Shown here: positions 1-8,191 of the stretch, one piece after another
Position numbering within the stretch: the first letter of the stretch is position 1
Layout of the letters: each line of letters starts with the position of its first letter
Origin: a virus
Reading direction: 5' to 3' (one strand)
Length of the DNA: 48,425 nt
Virus record (IMG/VR): IMGVR_UViG_3300024257_000016
Span: 1 to 48,425 of that record
Translations under genes and position numbers: made by a program
Notes under the pieces: model-generated
What the model was told of the DNA's origin: nothing
What the model saw: only the letters and a program-made list of their open reading frames with translations
Databases searched by the model: none

Positions 1-200
1 CTTTTTTAAGATTCTTAACTGTACCCCATGCACCGGCCTGCGCCTTTGAGCCAGTCGCTATGGTGGCCTCTACCGCCTTGTCAGAGGACTTCTTTATCAT
101 CTTACCCACTACATCGTCTGTGACGCCAAAGATCTTTGACAGCTCACTAGAGACACCTTTAGCGGCTTCCTTTGAGCCAGCCTTGCCAAGTACTCCTAAT
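1..200. repeat. Left copy of 200-bp terminal direct repeat (circle overlap)
   Basis: These 200 bases recur at 48226-48425 with a single difference: C at 74 versus T at 48299. On the minus strand the change is synonymous (alanine GCG versus GCA). The repeat lies inside the giant gene and its reading frame passes through without interruption, so this most likely marks the closure of a circular or circularly permuted assembly rather than a physical genome end. Confidence 0.93.
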
Positions 201-1315
201 TCTGTACCAGAAAGGCCTCTGCCTGTACTGCCGATTACCCTTTTGATGCCAGTGCCACTTGCAGCCTTCGCATTAATAGATAACTTGCCGAACCTTTGCC
301 CAAGTGAATGTAGTGATAGGTTTTTGTTTACCCATTCAAGAGTTTTAATTCCAACTTCAGGTGCCGCATTAACTGTTTTCGTAATCTTGGTATCTTTTTG
401 AGCAAGTTTAATTGCGTCCATCATGCCAGGAAACCTATTAATCTCTTTAGCTACATCATCGCCGCCAGCTGCCAGCAAACGAGTTGCTTCTTTGGCTATG
501 GCTTTAGTGCCGCCTTTAGATGCAGTTTTTTCTGCCGATCGTAGAATGCCAGAAATAAGCTTAGATTCACCTTTTGCTTTGTCAATAGACTGAAGAACCT
601 TTAAAGTCTTTGTCGCCTTTATTCCTTTGCCAGAAATCTGCAGCGCCTTCAGCCCGGCGATAGCCCCCGAGCTTATAAACGTACCTGCAACCAGTCCCGC
701 AACTTGGCCACCATACGCAGCAGCTCTACCGGCATCTGATCTTGGATCGCGCATCGCGTCAACCATATTCTCTCTAAACCAAGCGTCTCCACCAAGAGCC
801 TCAATGCCTTTATCGACACCAGAGGCAACCCCCTGTGCGAGCAATGTTGTTAAGCCGGCAGTAAACGAATCAAACGTATGATAGACCAATGCGGCAGTAG
901 CGTCACGCGCCGCCTCAATTGGAGTAACATCTTCGTCTGTTACATTAACGCCGCCGACCCAACCGCTCAATAGAGTCTCGTCCATTGTGCCGCCAGCCTC
1001 ATTCCATGCAGGCAATCCAGCTGGACGCTGTGGCTGCTGCAGATCTCCACTACTTAACGCAGTTCCCTGCTGTCCCTGCTGCTCGCTAGCGCCAGCAGCA
1101 GACAGAACCTGCCGTAACTCATAGTTTGTTATTGAATCTCTATCGGCAGTAGATAGCTGCTCCTCAAGGCCGACCATTTTTTGATCGATCATTTTCTGGA
1201 GATCATTATCGTTCTGTCTAAAGTATTCACCGTTGGGACCACTCAGCAATTTCTGCTTAATGTCATCCCTCGCGCTCTTGCTTTGGAGCCCGGTCAAAAC
1301 TAATTTGCCTTGCAT
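1..1315 (-). CDS. 5' part of giant virion RNA polymerase-type protein (continues at 48425)
   Basis: The minus strand is open from an ATG at 1315 to base 1 with no stop, and stays in frame with the giant reading frame at the right end (109 here equals 48334 there; 402 codons lie between). This is therefore the N-terminus, starting MQGKLVLTGL, of a 4504-residue protein split by the window edge. The start lies 3 bases after the stop of the upstream 631-aa gene. The segment is rich in Q, K and A. A small-residue hydrophobic stretch (GGQVAGLVAGTFISSGAIAG, about residues 203-222) could interact with membrane. No enzymatic motif is seen here. The catalytic motifs are described under the 36026-48425 entry. 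Confidence 0.9.
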   Translation of the reverse strand, partial: MQGKLVLTGLQSKSARDDIKQKLLSGPNGEYFRQNDNDLQKMIDQKMVGLEEQLSTADRDSITNYELRQVLSAAGASEQQGQQGTALSSGDLQQPQRPAGLPAWNEAGGTMDETLLSGWVGGVNVTDEDVTPIEAARDATAALVYHTFDSFTAGLTTLLAQGVASGVDKGIEALGGDAWFRENMVDAMRDPRSDAGRAAAYGGQVAGLVAGTFISSGAIAGLKALQISGKGIKATKTLKVLQSIDKAKGESKLISGILRSAEKTASKGGTKAIAKEATRLLAAGGDDVAKEINRFPGMMDAIKLAQKDTKITKTVNAAPEVGIKTLEWVNKNLSLHSLGQRFGKLSINAKAASGTGIKRVIGSTGRGLSGTELGVLGKAGSKEAAKGVSSELSKIFGVTDDVVGKMIKKSSDKAVEATIATGSKAQAGAWGTVKNLKK

Positions 1316-1318
1316 GTT

Positions 1319-3214
1319 TTAGTCCTTCTTCTTGTGTGCTGGAACTGTATCCAAATCTTTTATTGTATTCAAAAATCTCTCGTAAGATTTACCCTCATTG
1401 CCAGGTGATTTTTCCCACATAAGGTAGTCGCGGTGTTTTGTTTCGTAGGTAGTCCTGCTCTCCATGATTCCATCTTTCGCAAGTGCCGCCACCTTCGTGT
1501 TAAGTTCGTATACGTTCTCTGCCTGACTGCGGCCATGAACTATTTCGGCATTCATTAGTTGAGCCTTCTCTGCCAAGTTGCCAATACTTTTAGCAAAGCC
1601 ATCGCCGATGCCGTTTACTTCTTTGAGCACTTTTCTTGAGTCTCCGGAAAAATCGCCATTGCCAAGTTTCTCAAGGTAGCTTTTGCTGGTAGAAACAAAT
1701 ACGGCAACGCCACCACTGTTTTTCGCAGCTTTTTTTGCTGAATTCATGGGTCCGCGCGACCCCTCATTATTTGGAGCTGTATTTTTTATCATGATATATT
1801 CATACATGTCAGCTAATCGGGAAGCTGCGTACACGGCAAATCTAACTTGGCTATCGAGATGTTTAAATACCTGCGTGGTCAGCCCCTTAATTACCATACC
1901 ACCGGTTTCGGTAGGCGTTGCCTCTACAAACATATATTTCCCTCTGTCTTTCGACAGCGCCTTGATTATAATATTTCCAGCTTCGGTATAACCAACAATA
2001 TTACCCCTGGCTACAGCATTGCGATTTAGCCCTTGAATACCAACGGCATTAACATCATCCCTATATGATGAGTTCTCGCTATTTGCGCCATTAGAAATCT
2101 CCCTAGCCAAATTATCAATAAGCTCTTTTCTTGAACTTGAGTCATTAATCACATTTTGCAGCACTTCTTTTTTCGGGGCCATGCCGGTAAATCTCCACTC
2201 TCTTTCTCTTCCTTTATCAGTCTTGTCTCTATTTATAGGGCCATCACCTTGATCTCCATTTAACGCCTTAAATACTTTGGCAGCGTCTTTAACAAAAGTC
2301 CTGGAATCACTCCAAAGAGTATCTATTTTCTTTTCGATATACCAGTCACCCATACCCTTGATTCCCATTTCTTTCAAAGTCTTCTTATCTAGATCTTTGT
2401 CAGAAAGCCCATATGCAGCTTTATAATTATCAACGATCGTCCGACCATTTGGGGTAAGAGCATTGTAGTCGCCAGTCAAAAGCCCATACATATCATCAGA
2501 TATAATTTTACCATCCGCAATCTGACTTACAAGAAATTCATTGAACCTTTCGGTCTTTCCCGAATCGCTTGTTTTTACGCCTTCCGTTTTATCGTCAGCG
2601 CCGGCCGTTATTGATTTGGCCCCTACCAGCTCGGCATTCTCTTTAGCCGTTAATTCTGGTTCTACTTGCTGCCAGGCCTTAGACAAAGTTTCTACTAGGT
2701 CAGCCTCTTGCTCATCATAGTCGGCCATAATTTTTTCGTGATCATTACTTGCATTAATAGAAGCCATTGCTATTTGAAGCAGGGCCTTTTTTTCTTGTGG
2801 TCCACCAGTTGCGCTATACGCCTCGGTGTCAGCATTGAACTCATCAACCTTTTTCTGCCTTTGTTCAACAGCCGCATTATATTTACTCAATGCATCCCTA
2901 TACGCAATTTCCGCTTCATCTCTTCCCTCCACCCCTTCCATAATGTCAAGCTCCCTGCCCTTGAGGACGGCCGTCCTTTCCGCAATAGCGGCGCCAAGCT
3001 TTGCCTGAGCAGCATCGGCTGCAGCGCTCAATGCGGCACGCATCATTTTCTCCTGGCCAGCAATCTCATTTTGTCTGGCATAATTTGCCTCTGCGAGTTT
3101 CGCCACGGCGTTGTTGTCAGCAGCAATAGCTATTTCATTCTCTTTGTGCATGCTGTCTAATGCGATGCTTATGTATTGTGCGGCAGAATCTCCGCCCCTA
3201 TTTCCAACTCCCAT
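1319..3214 (-). CDS. Putative internal virion (ejection) protein, 631 aa
   Basis: Not recognised by a specific motif. The first 200 residues or so are alanine-, glutamate- and glutamine-rich and look like long coiled coil; the rest is mixed alpha/beta with a lysine-rich C-terminus (HKKKD). It sits just upstream of the giant gene and just downstream of two other coiled-coil proteins, the position taken by ejection (inner core) proteins in podoviruses such as T7 (gp14/15/16). The start is preceded by a GGGAGT ribosome site about 6 bases from the ATG. The inferred role is to leave the virion with the DNA and help form a channel across the host envelope. No lysozyme or transglycosylase motif was seen. 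Confidence 0.6.
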   Translation of the reverse strand: MGVGNRGGDSAAQYISIALDSMHKENEIAIAADNNAVAKLAEANYARQNEIAGQEKMMRAALSAAADAAQAKLGAAIAERTAVLKGRELDIMEGVEGRDEAEIAYRDALSKYNAAVEQRQKKVDEFNADTEAYSATGGPQEKKALLQIAMASINASNDHEKIMADYDEQEADLVETLSKAWQQVEPELTAKENAELVGAKSITAGADDKTEGVKTSDSGKTERFNEFLVSQIADGKIISDDMYGLLTGDYNALTPNGRTIVDNYKAAYGLSDKDLDKKTLKEMGIKGMGDWYIEKKIDTLWSDSRTFVKDAAKVFKALNGDQGDGPINRDKTDKGREREWRFTGMAPKKEVLQNVINDSSSRKELIDNLAREISNGANSENSSYRDDVNAVGIQGLNRNAVARGNIVGYTEAGNIIIKALSKDRGKYMFVEATPTETGGMVIKGLTTQVFKHLDSQVRFAVYAASRLADMYEYIMIKNTAPNNEGSRGPMNSAKKAAKNSGGVAVFVSTSKSYLEKLGNGDFSGDSRKVLKEVNGIGDGFAKSIGNLAEKAQLMNAEIVHGRSQAENVYELNTKVAALAKDGIMESRTTYETKHRDYLMWEKSPGNEGKSYERFLNTIKDLDTVPAHKKKD

Positions 3215-3228
3215 GATTCAACTCCCGT

Positions 3229-4176
3229 TTATTGTGGTACTATGTCTTTGGAAATCTTAGAAACCTCTTCTACGTGGCTAAGCAATTCGCCAATAACATC
3301 ATTGACATCTTTATCCCCAGAAATCTCGATCTTGCCTACGACTTCCATAATATCATTAACGCGATCTAGATATTCGGAGTTTTTTGCAAAAGTCACCATC
3401 ATTGCTTCCATATTAGTTAACGAGCCGGCCTTGCTTGCCATGTTTCTTCCCAAAGCCTCTTGTGTTGTAGACTTGCCTGGGCTTGAAAAATTGCCCCTCA
3501 TTACTGAAAACATAGACTGGACTTGATGAAGTAAATTACTTTGTGCTTCATCGCCACCAGACCCGTATGGCTGAAGATCTTTGTTAACTTTCAAAAATGC
3601 CTCTGCCGAATTTTTTAAAATAGTATTATTCCCAGCTTCATTAAGCAAGGCAGTGGCCTTGGCAACAATTTGCTCTGCGTTCATTCCGGTAAAGTTTTCC
3701 CCGCTAATAGTTGCTAAATTATTTCTGGCTTGACTTTGAGCGGAATCAGACATCTGCCTAGTCACTTTACCGTACCCATCAACCTCTGGAGCAAAGAACC
3801 TTTCAAATCTACCAACAACTCTTTCGCTGAGCTGCAGCGCTGCGTAACCCTTGGCGGCTGTATCTAACGGGGAGTCCATGGCATCAAGCTCCATGTTGGT
3901 CTTAGCGAAATCAGCCTGCATGTTTCCAGCAGCGGCACGCATTTCATTGCTCGCCGTAATGCCGGAAATAGCAGATCGCGTTGTGTCGTGCTTGTCTGTG
4001 GCCACCTGCTGGTTTACTTCCCCGCTAGTCTTCAGCTTTCGCATGCTGGCCTCTAGTGACTTCTCGCCAACACCCGTAGCGTTTGCTTGTCGTTTAAAAT
4101 ATGCCTGGTTCTGTTGACCAGCAAGCTTCATCGCACCAACCGCCCAGGGAGTAATCTGTGATGTGGTTCTTACCAT
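3229..4176 (-). CDS. Putative internal virion/ejection protein, 315 aa
   Basis: A predominantly helical protein with alternating charged and alanine or glutamine residues and no recognised catalytic motif. The N-terminus (MVRTTSQITPWAVGAMKLAG) is followed by a probable coiled coil. It lies between the 179-aa and 631-aa proteins in a tightly spaced operon. Composition and position suggest a virion-internal protein that acts with its neighbours during DNA ejection. The family is not identified; a tail-assembly role is possible. Confidence 0.5.
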   Translation of the reverse strand: MVRTTSQITPWAVGAMKLAGQQNQAYFKRQANATGVGEKSLEASMRKLKTSGEVNQQVATDKHDTTRSAISGITASNEMRAAAGNMQADFAKTNMELDAMDSPLDTAAKGYAALQLSERVVGRFERFFAPEVDGYGKVTRQMSDSAQSQARNNLATISGENFTGMNAEQIVAKATALLNEAGNNTILKNSAEAFLKVNKDLQPYGSGGDEAQSNLLHQVQSMFSVMRGNFSSPGKSTTQEALGRNMASKAGSLTNMEAMMVTFAKNSEYLDRVNDIMEVVGKIEISGDKDVNDVIGELLSHVEEVSKISKDIVPQ

Positions 4177-4188
4177 GTCGATACCTTT

Positions 4189-4728
4189 CTATGTATCAGC
4201 TAACTTCTTAAGAGCGCCGGCTTGTCCAAGTGCCCCTACTCCGCTCATTGCAGAGGCTGCAAATCCGCCTACTTTTAAAGCGGCATCAAACATACTTGTT
4301 TTTTGTGACTCTAATTGAGCCTTTTGAGTAGACGCGGTTAATTCCATTTGGTCTTGCTGTGAAAGTAATCCTTGCCATTGCTGAGACGCTTGCATCTGAT
4401 CGCGGTCACTAGCCGTCTGTATTTCAGATATAGCCCCCTGCATCTTGCTTTGATTATCTGACATAGCTGCATTTATCCTACCCTGTCCTATAGAGCTAAG
4501 ATCCATTGACTTTGCATCAGCTTCAGCTAACTGAGAATTTTGAGAACCAACTATACCTTGTATTCTCTGTTCAAGCATAGTATTCATTTTCTTAGCACCA
4601 AATCCAGCCTTAGCCCTCTGGCTCAACCCGCTTGCCCTTGCATTATCTATTGCTGACGTTGATACCTGAATGCTATTGATAGCTTTATCTATAGCATCAT
4701 TGCCTACCAGTTTATCAAAAACACCCAT
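4189..4728 (-). CDS. Putative small internal virion protein (T7 gp14-like position), 179 aa
   Basis: A short glutamine- and alanine-rich helical protein. The middle is probable coiled coil, and a C-terminal hydrophobic glycine/alanine stretch (ALKVGGFAASAMSGVGALG, about residues 150-168) is a plausible membrane segment. Length, composition and order (first of three before the giant gene) match the small ejection protein of T7-like phages, which inserts in the outer membrane. That is an analogy; I see no diagnostic motif. The start has a good AGGAGA site 5 bases upstream. Confidence 0.55.
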   Translation of the reverse strand: MGVFDKLVGNDAIDKAINSIQVSTSAIDNARASGLSQRAKAGFGAKKMNTMLEQRIQGIVGSQNSQLAEADAKSMDLSSIGQGRINAAMSDNQSKMQGAISEIQTASDRDQMQASQQWQGLLSQQDQMELTASTQKAQLESQKTSMFDAALKVGGFAASAMSGVGALGQAGALKKLADT

Positions 4729-4744
4729 CTCATTCTCCTATCCT

Positions 4745-7700
4745 TCATACATAGCTAACCCTAATCTCTATTTCCGAAAGTCCCCATGCATCCGCCGAGT
4801 ACGCAAAGCTCTCAACAAATATCCAAGAAGAAGCAATCCTAGGCACTTCTTCCCACTCGCTCCATGCGTGCGTCTCTTCATATTCACCCCAAAGAAGCCT
4901 GCACTCAATTAGCATATTTGGGTAATTTCCCCATAAGGACATCGGACCAGATATTGATATTTGGAAATCGCCAACAATTACACCTGAACATGGATACCTA
5001 TTAATAACCCTGTTCGATGCTCCGCGGACATGGTACTTTTTCCCGCCAAATCCTTGATATGCCCATATGTCATCATCGTCTCCACTAACGGTATCTCCAG
5101 CCCATGATAGCTTTACCCATGATCTTACTGAAGCTTCTGGCAGCGCCTGATCTATCGGCTCGTACAGGCACTCTATCTCTCCTGGGCTATCCTCTTCAAC
5201 GGTTACTGTGTGTATTGCTGGGCAAACAGAATAGTAACTGGCCATATTGCCTGTTCCAGCAACAAGAACGTCATCTTCTGCTATTATCGCGTATTCTCCT
5301 ATTGGAACAGTACTATTTACTAGGCTGCCGGTTACTTCTGGATTTATGTACCCGTTTGGACCGAGAACAGTAAAAGTCGTATCCTCCGTGAAATATGAAC
5401 CCCAGGAATCGCCAACACGCAACCTTTCTTTTGGTGTCACCGTAAGCGTTCCAGTAGGATACTGTGGATTTGAATAAAGAGCGATAACATCATGATAATA
5501 ATTAAGTCCAGCTGGCTCATTAATAGTTACTGAACTTGGAGCTACATAGATACCAGAATCAAGAAACTCTACAGTATATGGATAATCAAAAAATCCCTGC
5601 CCTACAGTATCACTATCAAATTCAAGTTCCCCAGATTCAACTAAAACAATATCCATGTTGCTGTCTTTTAAATACCAAACTGCATCATCCAGCGTATTGC
5701 CATTATGTATTGGATTGATATGAAATGTTGGAGTTCGCACATGCTTATACTCACCGCGTAAATAGTTGGTAGTCCATGAAACCTCTTCTCCGTACTGAGT
5801 GGGCTCTGGCTTAACGAAATCAAGCAAATCCGGCCACTCAAGAACTCTTATTGATGTACCGGCTGGATAAGTAAATGAATCCCACTGGCCATTATGATAA
5901 GTAAAATCCAGGTTACTTTCTTCGCCATCCGGATCTCTCTTTAACGCCCTAACATAATCAATATTCGTCCCACCGGTGGCATCAAATTGCCACTCAGTAC
6001 CATTATTGAGAGCTATAAGAATTGTCCACACTTCATCGTCTTCTGGGATGGCAGAAGCATAATATCCTTCATAGACTCCAGTTTCTTCACCTTCAGTAGT
6101 AGAATATTCAGCCCTATCACTACCATACGAAAGGATAGGTTGATCAGGCGGCGTTGTATAGGTCGCTATGTCCTGCCAGTCAATCATCATTGTATACTCT
6201 GGGTTGTTCTCCACCCTCGGCGATCGATCAACCTGGAGGAAATACGGCCCCTTGTCTGGCATTGATAACACGGGTGTTACATATTCATCAGCGGATTCAT
6301 CAGAAAAGCTTTTGTATACCATGAATCCCATTACATCTCTTCTGGTTTCGCTCAGCGGATGCGGCTGGATTTTGGCACAATATCTTCTGTCCCAAAAATA
6401 CATTAACGACTCAATTAAGTGATTCGTAACTGTAATTGTTGAAGAAATTCTAGCAAATCGATTCGTCCAGTCAGCACCATTGCCAGTGCCTATCGTGAAT
6501 CCACTATCGGCATTAGTCCAGGTGTCACCATTATCAGTATATGTATATGGAAGACTATCAGCTTCTCCGGCAGTCCAAACAACACGACATACATCATCAA
6601 AAACCGGCGAAGTATTTTCTGCTTCAAATGGAGGCGGGCCATTAGTTGACCATCTAGTATCTTCTTTCCACGATCTGCCTACTCCCGCTTCAAAAATTTC
6701 ACATTCAAGATCCGTAACACTCGTACTGTCTACGTCTACTGGATAATCAAATGGATTATAAACCTCAGCCTTTGCTAAAATAGAAGAATTATTTGGAACA
6801 GCGACATACGTTGCAACAAAATCTAAGTCCTGTACAGCCTCGCTGGTTGTGCCTAAAATTACACTCGGGTGATCCCACAATGGCTCATCTTCAGTATGAA
6901 GCTTATATGTTCCATAAGAGCCGTTTAAATATTCAGCATAGTTGCCATGATAATCTATCATTCCGCCATCAGGTTTTTCAAGCGTCATCGGGTAAATAAA
7001 ATTATTCGGACCCGTTCTTGTCATTGTTATTACGGACGTAGTTTGGGTAAGATAAATAGGCGCAGTTGCTTCATCTTCTCCGTCTGCAACAGACACAACA
7101 ATGGAACCAGGAGTGACGTATCCAGAAAAATATTGTGGAACAATTTGATATGTTCCAACTGGAACCGGCACTGTCTCACTACCTACGCCACCATAGTAAA
7201 AAAGACCACTAAGACCATTTATATACCATGGAGCCTCAAGGGTTGACCCATCGGAGTCTTCTGGAGTAACGCTGATAGTGCCGCTAATAAAATCATATAC
7301 GCCGGTGAATGTATGTAACTGGCCTATACTTGTCGGGGTCCACAATTCTAACGATGGAGTTGTATGATATTCTAAATCAAGCCAAGTTACCGTAAACGGA
7401 TCATGAATATGGCTGGCCGTTAATACAGTAGGACCAATCCCGCCATGCGGTAGTAATGGATCGCCTGAGTATGCCAGCTCCCAGGCAGCATTAGATAATA
7501 TATTACCGTCTTCATCCCTTGGATCGATCTCCAACGTATGCAGCGGGTAATACATAAAGCTTATGTCTTCTGTGTACGCACCCTCCGGCTCTAGCGGGTA
7601 ACTGCTATCATTAAATGATAGCGTAATAGGTCCGTCAGATGTATGAGCTGGAACGCTGCCGCTTTCCGCTATGCCAATCAAATCAAAAACTATATTTGGC

Positions 7701-8191
7701 TGAGGCAGTCTTGCGCCAGCCGTATATGTAGCGGTCATAGTCTCTTCGTTTATACTAAAACTGTCATATGTGATTTCAATAAAATTATTACCCCAAGTCT
7801 TCATCCTTATTCCAATATTTTCAACATCCCCACCATTTCCTGCGTAAAGGGCGTAATTGATGGAAACATTAATTATGCAATTAGAAACCGAACTTGACGC
7901 CTGAGAAGCTGCGCCCCTCGCTCTATCTGCACTATCATCCGCTTCAATGCCAACCCTATAAACTTTACCGTCCTGCTTGATACGCAAGTCCTTGTCGTTC
8001 CCGACTCCTCTTACGCCAACGAGCCCATCGCGATTATCGTACCCGCCATCCCTGCGGATTCTTCCTGGAGGAGTAATATCACGATCTTCATTATGAATAC
8101 TTTTATCTTCTCTGCCAGCAAGCAGGCTACCGCCATGCAGGTCGGCCAATGATTTTTCTCGTAGTTCTCTTATTTCTTTACGCGTAACCAT
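4745..8191 (-). CDS. Large beta-rich tail protein with PEGA-like repeats, putative receptor-binding protein, 1148 aa
   Basis: The first 100 residues are charged, as in a virion-attachment segment. The rest is rich in T, Y, G, P, D and W, typical of beta-sandwich modules. At least four segments begin with the same pattern, a beta strand ending in a proline followed by a turn and a tryptophan strand: HTLEIDPRDEDGNIL (about 217), GTISVTPEDSDGSTL (303), PTFHINPIHNGNTL (821) and GTLTVTPKERLRVGDSW (913). These resemble PEGA or transthyretin-like surface domains. The ATG shares one base with the stop of the nozzle-like gene (TAATG), so translation is coupled. No other fiber-like gene is visible, so this is the best candidate for host binding. 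Confidence 0.55.
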   Translation of the reverse strand: MVTRKEIRELREKSLADLHGGSLLAGREDKSIHNEDRDITPPGRIRRDGGYDNRDGLVGVRGVGNDKDLRIKQDGKVYRVGIEADDSADRARGAASQASSSVSNCIINVSINYALYAGNGGDVENIGIRMKTWGNNFIEITYDSFSINEETMTATYTAGARLPQPNIVFDLIGIAESGSVPAHTSDGPITLSFNDSSYPLEPEGAYTEDISFMYYPLHTLEIDPRDEDGNILSNAAWELAYSGDPLLPHGGIGPTVLTASHIHDPFTVTWLDLEYHTTPSLELWTPTSIGQLHTFTGVYDFISGTISVTPEDSDGSTLEAPWYINGLSGLFYYGGVGSETVPVPVGTYQIVPQYFSGYVTPGSIVVSVADGEDEATAPIYLTQTTSVITMTRTGPNNFIYPMTLEKPDGGMIDYHGNYAEYLNGSYGTYKLHTEDEPLWDHPSVILGTTSEAVQDLDFVATYVAVPNNSSILAKAEVYNPFDYPVDVDSTSVTDLECEIFEAGVGRSWKEDTRWSTNGPPPFEAENTSPVFDDVCRVVWTAGEADSLPYTYTDNGDTWTNADSGFTIGTGNGADWTNRFARISSTITVTNHLIESLMYFWDRRYCAKIQPHPLSETRRDVMGFMVYKSFSDESADEYVTPVLSMPDKGPYFLQVDRSPRVENNPEYTMMIDWQDIATYTTPPDQPILSYGSDRAEYSTTEGEETGVYEGYYASAIPEDDEVWTILIALNNGTEWQFDATGGTNIDYVRALKRDPDGEESNLDFTYHNGQWDSFTYPAGTSIRVLEWPDLLDFVKPEPTQYGEEVSWTTNYLRGEYKHVRTPTFHINPIHNGNTLDDAVWYLKDSNMDIVLVESGELEFDSDTVGQGFFDYPYTVEFLDSGIYVAPSSVTINEPAGLNYYHDVIALYSNPQYPTGTLTVTPKERLRVGDSWGSYFTEDTTFTVLGPNGYINPEVTGSLVNSTVPIGEYAIIAEDDVLVAGTGNMASYYSVCPAIHTVTVEEDSPGEIECLYEPIDQALPEASVRSWVKLSWAGDTVSGDDDDIWAYQGFGGKKYHVRGASNRVINRYPCSGVIVGDFQISISGPMSLWGNYPNMLIECRLLWGEYEETHAWSEWEEVPRIASSWIFVESFAYSADAWGLSEIEIRVSYV

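Noticed and set aside
1-200. Physical direct terminal repeat, as in T7-like phages
   Set aside because: It lies in the middle of an open gene and the copies differ by one base, so an assembly overlap of a circular or permuted genome is more likely.
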